DNA of 64,000 nucleotides from CBDDFN01 sp965227065 (GCA_965227065.1 CBDDFN010000020.1:744001-808000); one strand, 5' to 3'. Counted from the first letter of the stretch, positions 44,354 through 53,061 are shown. Numbers and translations: made by a program. The notes: generated by a model not told the origin, from the sequence alone.

Positions 44354-44445
44354 GGAGAGGTGGCCGAGTGGTCGAAGGCGCTCCCCTGCTAAGGGAGTAT
44401 GGGCCTATAAGCTCATCGAGGGTTCGAATCCCTTCCTCTCCGCCA
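44354..44445 (+). tRNA. tRNA-Ser (anticodon GCU)
   Basis: Full cloverleaf with CCA encoded. The acceptor arm GGAGAGG (44354-44360) pairs with CCTCTCC (44435-44441), discriminator G, CCA at 44443-44445. The anticodon stem is CTCCC/GGGAG with loop CTGCTAA, anticodon GCT at 44388-44390, reading AGC/AGU. A long variable arm (TATGGGCCTATAAGCTCAT) marks a class II tRNA, and GGTTCGAATCC is the T arm. It is the last core gene before the accessory island and is a likely integration site. Confidence 0.97.
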
Positions 44446-44735
44446 TAAATAGTAGATAATGCTGGTAATTTTTAGATTTCAGGCTCTGGTTCGCGAAAGA
44501 ACGTGCGGTTCCGCCCGAAATGCGCGGTCTCGGTTTGGTGTGCGTGACTGAGAGACCGCGAAACAGTCGACCAATTCGCGCCGTTTCCGATTATTTCTCC
44601 AACGGCGATCACATCGGTACGCTTTGTGATATATTCCTGCCCATAACTACGATTCGCAGTCGCTTCCACAAAAAAGAGGAGCGCGCGACTGGTTTGGAGC
44701 CAATATTTTAGGATGACGTGCTTTGGATTTCGATA
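44446..44735. other. Non-coding left end of the island
   Basis: 290 bases between tRNA-Ser and the TIR-APAZ gene. No convincing gene. The stretch from 44610 is A+T-rich with a possible extended -10-like TGTGATATATT near 44630, which could start the downstream operon. No direct repeat of the tRNA end was found here. Confidence 0.4.
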
Positions 44736-46208
44736 ATGTCCAACGGTGAACGAAATACGATATTCATTAGCCACGCCAATCCGGCCGACAATATTTTCTC
44801 TATTTGGTTGGCAGCCCGCCTATCTGCATTGGGGTATCAAATTTGGTGTGACGTAGAACAGCTGATTGCTGGAGAAGATCATTGGAAAGATATTGAACAG
44901 GTTATCCGGTCGAAAGCGGTAAGATTCATCCTAGTGATATCAAGCAACGCGTTCGCAGACGATTTCTCATTGCGCGATGGCATAGCCAAAGAAGTCGCGC
45001 TTGCAGACGTCGTCAAAAAACAGTTGCAGGACAATAAATTTGTTATTCCGGTGCGGCTGGATGAAACGCCTTTCTCAGACGTCTCCGTTGAAACAATTAG
45101 GCTCAACACCGTCGATTGCTCACAGAACTGGGCGCAAGGCTTCCAGAAAATTGTCAAAGCGCTGGAGCGTGACCAAGTTCCGCGCGATGTGTCTGAAAAT
45201 CAGGCCGCATTGAGTGAGTGGTCCACAATTCACCGCATTCAAAGCAGAGAAATCAATGCGCAAAAAGAGCGGCTTCAATCCAACTGGCTTCCGATTCTAG
45301 AGCTACCAGAACAAGTCCATTTTTATAAATGCCGGGCCAGCCGTTGGCCAAAGCAACCGCGTTTGATCGCGTCGGATTGTGTTCTTCCGTGTTCCGACCA
45401 CCACAAATTATTGGTGTCTTTCGCGGAAACGGAAGAGCTGCAAAAAGCACTGGGGGACAGTATTCCAATCGCGCATCGTGGTTCGCTTCGAGTGGAGAAT
45501 TTTTTAAGAAATAGGATGGGCGATATTGTCGGAATCGAACCACGTGATGCACGCAACAAGCTGACATCAATGATCCGGCAAGCGTGGGACTTGCACATGC
45601 AATCGAACGGATTAGAGCCCTATGTGATGGCCAATGGAGTGACGGCTTGGTGGTTTCCAAAATCGGATCAGCTCCCAGAAAAACTAGAATACGTGGATTT
45701 TGACGGCAGGAAGAGAACAAGAGTGCCGTTTGGAACACACGGCAAAATAAAACAGCACGATGAGACCACCGTGCCACGTCACTATTGGCATCTGGGATTC
45801 TCTGCACGAGTGCAGCTGGGGGACAATCAGCATATAGCTCTGCAGCCAAGAGTAATTGTAACTACAGACGGCCGGAGCCCGTTGTCGAACAAAACCCGCC
45901 TCAATGCTGCGCGGAGATCAATCACCAAGATGTGGTTCAACGAAAAGTGGCGCACGCTGTCGCTAGCCTATGCTCATTGGCTTGCTGATGATGCGGGAGT
46001 CATCCGGCTTCCGGTCGGAGAAAGGGAGGCTATTCCCATTGAAGCGACACCGGTGATGTTTGATTCGGAGTTTTCGATTGTCGCTGATCCTGTAAAGGAA
46101 TCGCTAGCCGAAGCAGAATCAGATCAACTGCAGCGGGATGAAGCGACGTTCCGAGTTACTGACCCGGCATTCATCGATCTGGTTAGCGATGAGGAGGGTG
46201 GGGCATGA
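44736..46208 (+). CDS. TIR-APAZ protein of a SPARTA short-Argonaute system
   Basis: 490-residue protein. Residues 5-140 are a TIR domain of the kind linked to short Argonautes: NTIFISHANPADN, LGYQIWCDVEQLIAGEDHWKDIE, FILVISSNAF, and a likely catalytic glutamate in GIAKEVALA (about residue 86). The rest, about 190-480, is the APAZ-like region that contacts the Argonaute (for example VHFYKCRASRWPKQPRLIASDC and YWHLGFSARVQLG). In known SPARTA systems guide RNA/target DNA binding triggers this TIR to hydrolyse NAD+, killing the infected or plasmid-bearing cell. The start is ATG 44736; a GTG at 44718 with AGGA is an alternative. It overlaps the next gene by ATGA. Confidence 0.9.
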   Translation: MSNGERNTIFISHANPADNIFSIWLAARLSALGYQIWCDVEQLIAGEDHWKDIEQVIRSKAVRFILVISSNAFADDFSLRDGIAKEVALADVVKKQLQDNKFVIPVRLDETPFSDVSVETIRLNTVDCSQNWAQGFQKIVKALERDQVPRDVSENQAALSEWSTIHRIQSREINAQKERLQSNWLPILELPEQVHFYKCRASRWPKQPRLIASDCVLPCSDHHKLLVSFAETEELQKALGDSIPIAHRGSLRVENFLRNRMGDIVGIEPRDARNKLTSMIRQAWDLHMQSNGLEPYVMANGVTAWWFPKSDQLPEKLEYVDFDGRKRTRVPFGTHGKIKQHDETTVPRHYWHLGFSARVQLGDNQHIALQPRVIVTTDGRSPLSNKTRLNAARRSITKMWFNEKWRTLSLAYAHWLADDAGVIRLPVGEREAIPIEATPVMFDSEFSIVADPVKESLAEAESDQLQRDEATFRVTDPAFIDLVSDEEGGA

Positions 46209-47722
46209 CAGCGCGATCATTAAATCTGTTACCCGAACCCCTTTTGCGGTTCGGGTATGGGCAATGTGAGGAACACCCAAAAGATGGCCTATATCTCTAT
46301 GGACCGATAAAGTCGGGGGCATCAGTTTCATCGTTGAAGTTCGGCGTGATCGGTACACGAGCTGGTGTGAACGTTCTTTACAGATGGGGTACCAAGGTCT
46401 CTTCGTTCATTCCCCCATACAAAGAAAATGTCGCTCACCATGCAGCCTTTCCCGGCTTCGAAGCGGCGTTTGGTCTAAAGTGGCCTTCAAAAGCTGTTGC
46501 CGAAATTACGGTTGATGAACAAAAAATATTGCAGACAATTCGGATCCAAAATCGGCACGAAGCAATCAAGAAAACGGTCGATATCTATGCGGAGGCGATC
46601 AAAAAATATCTCACAGAGGAAGCCGATGTTACGCCGGATTTTTGGTATGTGGTCATTCCTGATGTAATCCATGAATGGGGCCGCCCGCAAAAAGCGCCAC
46701 CAATCCCTGATCGTGTACGCGGAACCGCACACATGAAGAAGCAAGATGCTGCTCGCTTTATCCGGGAACCATCACTTTTTGAAGAAGACAATGAACAGGG
46801 CAATCTACAGCTTTATGACCTAAATTTCCACAACCAGTTAAAGGCGCGACTTCTCGGAGCAGCCCCGATCCAAATCATTCGTGAGTCGACGCTTGAATAC
46901 GGTGTGGAGCCTCCTGAAGATAAAAAGTCCCGGTCGCTTCAAGACCCCGCAACAATCGCTTGGAATCTGTGCACGACATCATACTACAAGGCGGCGGGCC
47001 CGCCTTGGCGCTTGAACGATATCCGTCCGGGCGTCTGTTATGTTGGAATCGTATTCAAAAAAGACTCGTCTGATCCTTCGGGAGGTAACGCGTGCTGCGG
47101 TGCTCAGCTGTTTTTGCGCTCCGGTGAAGGACTGGTTTTTAAAGGTGCGCTTGGCAGTTGGTTCTCGAAGGAGCTTAGGCAATTTCATCTCGACGCGGGG
47201 ACAGCCGAAGAGTTGATGAAACTGGTTGTTGAAGCTTACGAGAAAATTCACGGTGAGCCACCGAAGGAGGTCTTCATTCATGGGCGAACCCGGTTCAACC
47301 CGAAGGAGTGGGAAGGGTTTTTCGCAGGAGTGCCCGAAAGCACAAATATTGTCGGAATCCGTATCAAGTCTTCGGACAGTTTGAAGCTCTTTCGCTTAGC
47401 CAGCCAGCCACCTATTCGAGGCACATGGTTAGAAGTTTATGAGCGTATGGCGTACCTTTGGACAAAGGGATACGTGCCGAGATTTGGTACATATCCAGGC
47501 TTCGAAACACCAAATCCGATTGAGGTTCATATAGATTGGGGTGAGGCCGAGCTTGAGCAGGTGTGCGCTGACATTCTTGCGCTGACCAAAGTCAATTTTA
47601 ATGCATGCAACTTTTCTGACGGTCTTCCGGTCACTCTGAAGTTTGCTGATGCTATTGGCGAGATACTCACCGCCGCCCCATTAACAACGGATGCACCGCT
47701 TCCTTTTAAATTCTATATTTGA
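46205..47722 (+). CDS. Short prokaryotic Argonaute (MID-PIWI), SPARTA partner
   Basis: 505-residue protein with only MID and PIWI domains, coupled by ATGA to TIR-APAZ. PIWI-like blocks are PGVCYVGIVFKKDSS, GLVFKGALGSW, VEAYEKIHGEPPKEVFIHGRTRFNPKEWEGF and the C-terminal LTKVNFNACNFSDGLPVTLKFADAIGEIL. The first catalytic aspartate of cleaving Argonautes is absent (YVGIVF instead of GxDxS). This fits the known state of short pAgos, which bind a guide and target but do not cut. It should load a small RNA guide and switch on the TIR partner. Codon and base use is more A+T-rich than in the core genes to the left. Confidence 0.92.
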   Translation: MTARSLNLLPEPLLRFGYGQCEEHPKDGLYLYGPIKSGASVSSLKFGVIGTRAGVNVLYRWGTKVSSFIPPYKENVAHHAAFPGFEAAFGLKWPSKAVAEITVDEQKILQTIRIQNRHEAIKKTVDIYAEAIKKYLTEEADVTPDFWYVVIPDVIHEWGRPQKAPPIPDRVRGTAHMKKQDAARFIREPSLFEEDNEQGNLQLYDLNFHNQLKARLLGAAPIQIIRESTLEYGVEPPEDKKSRSLQDPATIAWNLCTTSYYKAAGPPWRLNDIRPGVCYVGIVFKKDSSDPSGGNACCGAQLFLRSGEGLVFKGALGSWFSKELRQFHLDAGTAEELMKLVVEAYEKIHGEPPKEVFIHGRTRFNPKEWEGFFAGVPESTNIVGIRIKSSDSLKLFRLASQPPIRGTWLEVYERMAYLWTKGYVPRFGTYPGFETPNPIEVHIDWGEAELEQVCADILALTKVNFNACNFSDGLPVTLKFADAIGEILTAAPLTTDAPLPFKFYI

Positions 47723-47794
47723 TGCCGTCAGCTACATCGCCTCACGTACAAACGACGCGCGAACATTTCGGATCCAATCCGCTTCTAGCACCAA

Positions 47795-48301
47795 CTAGGT
47801 AAGGACTGACGAAGGTGTCATTTCAATCGCGTCGTGTGAAACGACGCGCATAGTGCGTCTGACTAACTCTTTATCTATTCCTTCAAGGAGTCGGTCGTTC
47901 AGCAGAATCAGAACGAGCCCTGCGACCAACCCTTTATTCAGTGCGTTCTTGATGCCTTCGCTGTCCCACATGCCTGACGTTGTATCGCGGACATGAGAAA
48001 AATATGCGGCATCGTAGTAAGGGATATCATGCCGATTGATATATTTTAAAAATTCTCGATGATCGAATTTCGGCTTTTCAAAGACAGGCTTTGACCGAAG
48101 ATCAAAAATGCTCGAGACGCCATTTCGGGTGATTATGTTAGATAATTTATCTTGATCTAAGTCAGACAAATCAAGAAAGACGAAGTGGGCCCGGCTATCG
48201 TCCCATTGGCTGAACATATGAGTTTGCGGGTTGACTGTTAGTGGCTTGCGCTCAGATCTGGAAGTGTTTTGAGCAGGAAATTTTAGGACTTTTTCGATCA
48301 T
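47795..48301 (-). CDS. DUF488-like small protein, partner of the dCTP deaminase
   Basis: 168-residue protein. VSSIFDLRSKPVFEKPKFDHREFLKYINRHDIPYYDAAYFSHV resembles the core of DUF488 (a strand with D-x-R, an Arg/His-rich loop, then a gi-Y strand). KGLVAGLVLILLND could be the family's second core strand, but the usual CxxxCHR motif is absent. I do not recognise a specific function. It begins 7 bases after the dCTP deaminase stop on the same strand, so the two are very likely cotranscribed. That makes it a candidate regulator, effector or second component of the defence unit. It is A+T-rich like its partner. Confidence 0.55.
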   Translation of the reverse strand: MIEKVLKFPAQNTSRSERKPLTVNPQTHMFSQWDDSRAHFVFLDLSDLDQDKLSNIITRNGVSSIFDLRSKPVFEKPKFDHREFLKYINRHDIPYYDAAYFSHVRDTTSGMWDSEGIKNALNKGLVAGLVLILLNDRLLEGIDKELVRRTMRVVSHDAIEMTPSSVLT

Positions 48302-48308
48302 AACAATC

Positions 48309-49958
48309 TCATGTCACGAGTTCAGCGGCTTTAGCTTCAACGTCGTCCAATTGAAGGAGCCTGACAGCCGTCTTTGGGACATCGGCCGATGGAGGGCGAT
48401 ACCTACCACTATCATCTTTCAGTTCATCGCACTTTGTGAAAAAGTCTTCATACATCCTGGGTCCGACACCGGTAAATGGTACCACGACCATTGAAGTTCT
48501 TTGGCTGGTTTTTTTTTCCGGGCGAACGGTTGAGATCGAGTCGTAGTGCAGCTCTGTCGCCAAACTTTTGACGTAAGGCTCGATGTACTGAACCTCAGCG
48601 ATTCCTGCAGTTACCATGTGACGAGCACAGTTGTGGCAAGGGTAGGTTGTGCAGAATAAGCTTGCGCCGTTAGTTCTGCTTCCTGAACGGGATGCGTTGA
48701 AGAGCGCGTTCATTTCCGCGTGAATGGATCGTGAGTACTCAACAATATCCTTAATCCCGGGGATTTTTAGGAATAGTGAGTCGTCCGACTTGAAATATGA
48801 TCGAATGCTCTCATCCGCCTTTTCCCGAGCCGCTCTTGCAGTATCTACTCCGCCGTCAGTTGGCTTTGGATGAGCTAACTCAGCAAGCTTCGCAGCAACT
48901 GTTTCGGAAAGCCACTCCCCGATTTGTCGACCTAGTTGCTGCTTCTTGCGTTGGTTATGACATCCTGTGAACTGAAGCTTTCCTTCACCACCTTCGCTTT
49001 TCCATTCCCAAGTGTGACAACGATGATCAGGTTGATCACCTTCCTCATAAACTCCTCCACCAAATGATGGTACCTCGTTAGTGCCGGTCGAAATCAGGAT
49101 TCCATTTTGGTCAACAAGAGACGCTCCAACCTGCCTGGACAAACACGAAGACTGAAGGGCCGCCGCATGCGCGCTGTACATCCCGCGCTCGGCCATTGTC
49201 GGGCGCACAACTCCGGCACCAAGTACGAGATTAATAAAACGGTTGAGATCACTGTTAAGGTGAGCTCCGTCGGTTGATCCGCCATTGTTATCAATGAAGA
49301 AGTCGCCAAGATAGAATGCATCACGGACTTGTTGCCCGTGATCGTTGTCTGGGTCTCGCTCGTCGCGATCAATGTGCTTGATGACGTCTTGTTGTGCAAC
49401 GCCGGCATACTTCGTCGTTGCCGTTGAATTTCCAATTAGGCGGGTTTCGCGTGTCGGCCGTTCACAGTGAACTGCAATCAATCGGAATGACCGATCATAT
49501 ACTTCACGCAGCAGAGATACCTCCGCGGAGTGTTTGATGGAATCCAAAACGAAGGCTATTTTACTTTCGCCGGGCTTTCGGCCTCCACGCAATTCACGAA
49601 TTTTTCTTGCGGCTAACGAGGCGACTGCGAAATTATCGTGTTTCGCTCTGAGATTGTCACCAAGCGTTTGGAGTGCGTGAGCACGTTCGAAACGACTAGG
49701 GCCCGCGCGATTGCCCCCTTCAACATTAGGCACTTGCGCGTCTTTCGTGGCAGCCACAATTAAATCACTCATCTTCAATATATGAACTTCGTACCCCTCT
49801 TCTTGAAGAAGAACCTCCAGGCGTCTCGTCGCGGTCGAACATCCAGCGCCAGCGTACCCTACAACGCCGACGACCAATTCGTGCGATAAGGGAGAGATGT
49901 GTTCGGATGACGGTTGATCGTCTTTCTCGGTGGCTTGAGTTGTGGCAACTACCGTCAT
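48309..49958 (-). CDS. Anti-phage dCTP deaminase (AvcD/DcdV type)
   Basis: 549-residue two-domain protein. The N-terminal domain has a P-loop variant GYAGAGCST (residues 34-42) and resembles nucleotide kinases. The C-terminal domain is a deoxycytidylate deaminase with zinc motifs HAEMNAL (413-419) and TTYPCHNCARHMVTAGI (PCxxC at 440-444). Known proteins of this build convert dCTP/dCMP to dUTP/dUMP during infection, starving the phage of dCTP. The start is ATG 49958, which has AGGA at good spacing; an ATG at 50012 adds 18 residues but has the AGGA touching the start codon. It is followed by the DUF488-like gene. An RNA that inhibits the enzyme is known in Vibrio; none is proven here. Confidence 0.88.
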   Translation of the reverse strand: MTVVATTQATEKDDQPSSEHISPLSHELVVGVVGYAGAGCSTATRRLEVLLQEEGYEVHILKMSDLIVAATKDAQVPNVEGGNRAGPSRFERAHALQTLGDNLRAKHDNFAVASLAARKIRELRGGRKPGESKIAFVLDSIKHSAEVSLLREVYDRSFRLIAVHCERPTRETRLIGNSTATTKYAGVAQQDVIKHIDRDERDPDNDHGQQVRDAFYLGDFFIDNNGGSTDGAHLNSDLNRFINLVLGAGVVRPTMAERGMYSAHAAALQSSCLSRQVGASLVDQNGILISTGTNEVPSFGGGVYEEGDQPDHRCHTWEWKSEGGEGKLQFTGCHNQRKKQQLGRQIGEWLSETVAAKLAELAHPKPTDGGVDTARAAREKADESIRSYFKSDDSLFLKIPGIKDIVEYSRSIHAEMNALFNASRSGSRTNGASLFCTTYPCHNCARHMVTAGIAEVQYIEPYVKSLATELHYDSISTVRPEKKTSQRTSMVVVPFTGVGPRMYEDFFTKCDELKDDSGRYRPPSADVPKTAVRLLQLDDVEAKAAELVT

Positions 49959-50010
49959 ATTTTCCTCGCGAGATATGGGTGAATCAGTCCAGGATGCATC
50001 TAAATTAGAC

Positions 50011-50036
50011 ATTCCTTGTATTTTTGAGCAAGGAAT
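50011..50036 (-). repeat. 8-bp inverted repeat in the deaminase leader
   Basis: ATTCCTTG (50011-50018) and CAAGGAAT (50029-50036) form a perfect 8-bp stem around a 10-base A+T-rich loop. With the deaminase start at 49958 it lies in the 5' leader, about 53-78 bases upstream. It could be an operator or a structured RNA element. Confidence 0.6.
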
Positions 50037-50064
50037 CTTATCGTAGGTGGTGAGTGGATATATT

Positions 50065-50093
50065 TATAAATATAAAAATAATATTCTTGTAAA
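50065..50093 (-). promoter_or_regulatory. Possible promoter of the dCTP deaminase operon
   Basis: On the minus strand TTTACA (50093-50088) and TTTATA (50070-50065) are 17 bases apart in a very A+T-rich stretch. This would give a leader of about 100 bases with the inverted repeat inside it. The remaining 50094-50282 holds no gene I can support. Confidence 0.4.
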
Positions 50094-50282
50094 TTTATCT
50101 ATCGATATTTTTGTATGCGTGCGAGATGCGCATTTGCTGCAAATCTAATCTCATAAGCAAGTCAATATTACTCTCTTACGTTGGCCGTAGTTTCGAATCA
50201 TTTCGTTGTTTGGTGAGGATCAGCAGTAGATGTCGCGCAGTTGGGTTTTGCGAAAGGGCGTTCGAGCTGATGCCATGGCTGA

Positions 50283-51863
50283 TTAGACCACAGGGAACGT
50301 CGACAGCAGGTGCTTGATCAGCCGACTCACAAAAGAGGACGTTACCCCATCAGCCGCTGCAATCTCCTTGACCGATCCTGCTTGCCCTGACGCCAGCCGC
50401 ACGAACCAATCATAGCCCCGCGCGAGGGCTCGGAGGTTGACCATGTCCTCGGGGTCATCGACGGGTTGGGTTCCGTTGATGATGAGCTTGCGGGCGCTGC
50501 CGCAGGTCTTGAGTTCGGCGTGGATGGTTATCTCGACGGTGTCGTCTTGGATCTCAGCCTTTGAAGCCGACAATGCCAGCGCCGAGAGCAGCCCGCTCTT
50601 CGAAACTTCCAACAGGATCGTCTCTGACCCAAGTACGACTTTGGTGATGATCTGCTGCACGATCGGGACCCAGTCATGCGGGTTGGAGGCGTCGAGTTCG
50701 GCGGCGAGGGCCAGGCCTGCGCGGATGGCTGGCTCGGTCTGAGCAGCGGGCAGGGGGCCGAGTGTTTCCAGCAGCCGTGCCGGATCGTTGAGGATTGTTA
50801 GCACCTCCTTCCTGACCAGCTTCTCGATCTGCATGGCGGGCATGCGGTCGGGTTGTCGGTTGAGGCTGGGCAGGATGTCGTCGGGGATGCGCTCGACATA
50901 GTAGCGGTTGCGCTGCCCGTTGCGGATCGTATGGGTTGCGCCGAAGCGGTTTCCGTCCTCGCTGAACAGGAGCCCAGCCAGCAGGGAGGGAAAGCGCGCG
51001 TTTGAGCGTGTGCGGTGGTCGTGGCGGTTCCGGCCGAGTTTGGCTTGAACAGTGTCCCAGGTTTCGGTGTCGATGATGGCGTCATGCTGACCCTCATAGA
51101 GCGCATCGCCATGCCTGACCTTGCCGGCATAGATGGGGTTCTGGATCAGCTTGTAGAGATGACCCACCCCCATGGAAATGCCACCTCTTGTGCGCCCCGT
51201 CTCGAACTCCCGCTTCTTGCTGACAATGCCGAGCTTGCGGGCCTCCCATTTGACCTTGGCAATGGAGCCATGCTCGAGATAGAGCGCAAACAGCGTGCGG
51301 ACGGTTTCGGCCTCATCTGGGTTGATGACGAGACCCCGGTCCTTCACGTCATAGCCAAGGGGCGGCATGCCGCCCATCCACATGCCCTTCTTCTTTGAGG
51401 CGGCGATCTTGTCCCGGATTCGCTCGCCGGTCACCTCGCGTTCGAACTGGGCGAAGGACAGGAGCACATTGAGCATCAACCGGCCCATGGAATTGGTCGT
51501 GTTGAACTGCTGGGTGACCGACACGAAGGAGACGCCATAGGCGTCGAACTCATCGGCGAGGCGGGCAAAGTCCGAAAGCGAACGCGTCAGCCGGTCGATC
51601 TTGTAGACGACAATGACATCGACCCGCTTTTGGCTAATGTCCTCCATCAGGGCCCGAAGTCCCGGGCGGTCCATATTGCCGCCGGAATAGCCGCCATCGT
51701 CGTAATGCTTCTTGACCAGGGACCAGCCCTCATGGGTCTGGCTCTTGATATAGGCAGCACAGGCCTCTCTCTGGGCATGAAGCGAGTTGAACTCCTGCTC
51801 CAGCCCTTCTTCGGAGCTCTTGCGGGTATAGATGGCACAGCGGATCGAGGGCGCCCGGCTCAT
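50283..51863 (-). CDS. Large serine recombinase
   Basis: 526-residue site-specific recombinase. The catalytic serine domain is at the N-terminus (CAIYTRKSSEEGLEQEFNSLHAQREAC with the nucleophile serine, KIDRLTRSLSDFARL, SFAQFEREVTGERIRDKI). A recombinase domain follows (about residues 170-270, QNPIYAGKVRHGDALYEG). The zinc-ribbon segment reads LLAGLLFSEDGNRFGATH, without the usual CxxC, as in related alphaproteobacterial proteins. It forms an operon with DUF2924 and DUF3489 genes on the minus strand and overlaps DUF2924 by ATGA. It probably moves this part of the island, or is a domesticated remnant. Confidence 0.93.
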   Translation of the reverse strand: MSRAPSIRCAIYTRKSSEEGLEQEFNSLHAQREACAAYIKSQTHEGWSLVKKHYDDGGYSGGNMDRPGLRALMEDISQKRVDVIVVYKIDRLTRSLSDFARLADEFDAYGVSFVSVTQQFNTTNSMGRLMLNVLLSFAQFEREVTGERIRDKIAASKKKGMWMGGMPPLGYDVKDRGLVINPDEAETVRTLFALYLEHGSIAKVKWEARKLGIVSKKREFETGRTRGGISMGVGHLYKLIQNPIYAGKVRHGDALYEGQHDAIIDTETWDTVQAKLGRNRHDHRTRSNARFPSLLAGLLFSEDGNRFGATHTIRNGQRNRYYVERIPDDILPSLNRQPDRMPAMQIEKLVRKEVLTILNDPARLLETLGPLPAAQTEPAIRAGLALAAELDASNPHDWVPIVQQIITKVVLGSETILLEVSKSGLLSALALSASKAEIQDDTVEITIHAELKTCGSARKLIINGTQPVDDPEDMVNLRALARGYDWFVRLASGQAGSVKEIAAADGVTSSFVSRLIKHLLSTFPVV

Positions 51864-52345
51864 GAGCCAGCTCCGGTTTCGGTAAAGGTGATTCCGGCAG
51901 CCTGCCTTCTCTTGTCATAGAGCCCGAAGAAGCGGGGCCCTGACCAGCTCATGCCGGTGATCTCCCGCGCAATGGCGGTCAGGGAGGCATAGCGCTTGCC
52001 CTTCCAGGCAAAGCCATCCTCAACCACCTCGACAATATGGGTCTCGTCCCGCCATTCCCGGATCAGGCGTGTGCCGACCGAGAGGCGCGGGGAGCGGTCG
52101 GAACTCTCCCGGCCCGCCCGGATATCAGCCGCAATCTGTTTGAGCCGACGCTTGAAGGCCGGGCTGAAACCGAGCCCCGCCTTCTCATAAAGATCAAACC
52201 GCACCCCGAGAAACAGAAGCTCGCGGCTGGCCCGCACCGGGGCGGGATTACCGAAGGCGGCAAGCCAGCGCTCGCGCAGCTCCTCCCGGCTCAGCGCCCC
52301 AAGCGCAGCCACCTCGGCGTCGAGATCAAATTTAGGCTTTGCCAT
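51860..52345 (-). CDS. DUF2924 protein linked to the recombinase
   Basis: 161-residue protein of the DUF2924 type: LGALSREELRERWLAAFGNPAPVRASRELLFLGVRFDLYEKAGLGF, then TRLIREWRDETHIVEVVEDGFAWKGKRYASLTAIAREITGMSWSGPRFFGL. DUF2924 proteins occur almost always directly upstream of large serine recombinases of this kind; their role may be to assist recombination or DNA binding. It overlaps the recombinase start by 4 bases. Confidence 0.88.
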   Translation of the reverse strand: MAKPKFDLDAEVAALGALSREELRERWLAAFGNPAPVRASRELLFLGVRFDLYEKAGLGFSPAFKRRLKQIAADIRAGRESSDRSPRLSVGTRLIREWRDETHIVEVVEDGFAWKGKRYASLTAIAREITGMSWSGPRFFGLYDKRRQAAGITFTETGAGS

Positions 52346-52355
52346 CCCAACCTCC

Positions 52356-52913
52356 TCAGCCCTGATCGCTGATGTGATAGACCAGCCCGCGATCGGCGGT
52401 GCGGTCCGAGATCACGGTGAGGCCGAGCTGCTTTTTGAGTTTGCCGCTCACAGCGCCACGCACCGTATGAGGCTGCCAACCCAGCGTCTCTGTCAGCTCA
52501 TTCAAAGCTGCGCCTTCGGTGCGCCGCATCAGGTTGATCATCCGGCCGAACTTGCTGTCGGGATGAGGGGTGTTGGGGTGGGCTTTGGCAGCGGGCTTGG
52601 AGGCGCAAGGGGCGGTCTTTGTAGCTGGTTGTTCGCTTGGTGCTGGTCGGTCTTCCGGATCGATGCCGATGGCGGCAAGTCCGTCCGCGGCGATGGTCAG
52701 GCAGAAGCGCTCATCGCCTTCCTCGCGCCAGGGCAGATCGTTGGGCCCCGCCGGCTTTTCCTGTATCAGGCCGTGCTTGAGCAGCGCATTCAGCGTTCGC
52801 GTGACCGCGCCCTTATTGGCGCGAACGGATTTGGGCAGAGGCAGGATGGCACTGTCTGTGCGCCTCGCGGCCGCCGCAAGGATGGTGGTGTGGGTATCGG
52901 TGAGTTTGGGCAT
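52356..52913 (-). CDS. DUF3489 helix-turn-helix protein
   Basis: 185-residue protein. The N-terminal part looks like a winged helix (LTDTHTTILAAAARRTDSAIL, RTLNALLKHGLIQE). A disordered Pro/Ala/Lys linker follows, then the DUF3489 domain (SKFGRMINLMRRTEGAALNELTETLGWQPHTVRGAVSGKLKKQLGLTVIS). It is the first gene of the DUF3489-DUF2924-recombinase set common on alphaproteobacterial mobile regions, and probably controls or assists the recombinase. The start is ATG 52913; an upstream extension has no family support. Confidence 0.85.
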   Translation of the reverse strand: MPKLTDTHTTILAAAARRTDSAILPLPKSVRANKGAVTRTLNALLKHGLIQEKPAGPNDLPWREEGDERFCLTIAADGLAAIGIDPEDRPAPSEQPATKTAPCASKPAAKAHPNTPHPDSKFGRMINLMRRTEGAALNELTETLGWQPHTVRGAVSGKLKKQLGLTVISDRTADRGLVYHISDQG

Positions 52914-53061
52914 CTTGAGGCTCCGTGGATCATGCGCCGGGCCGATCCCGGCGCTTCCACTGCCCCAGGCCCGGCACAAAGGCCGGGCAATCTTCTATGC
53001 GCCGCTAAGGCGCTCGTGTCAGCCCCATCCATGCTCCGTTCTACACCGAAGTCCAGTCGAT

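Noticed and set aside
44520..44711. 63-codon open frame between tRNA-Ser and TIR-APAZ
   Set aside because: No ribosome site, no recognisable domain and unusual composition; it ends in the common spurious ATGLEP-type tail.
50283..52913. Recombinase set as a complete prophage or ICE
   Set aside because: No capsid, terminase, relaxase or conjugation genes in the window; only a recombinase with its two usual partners.
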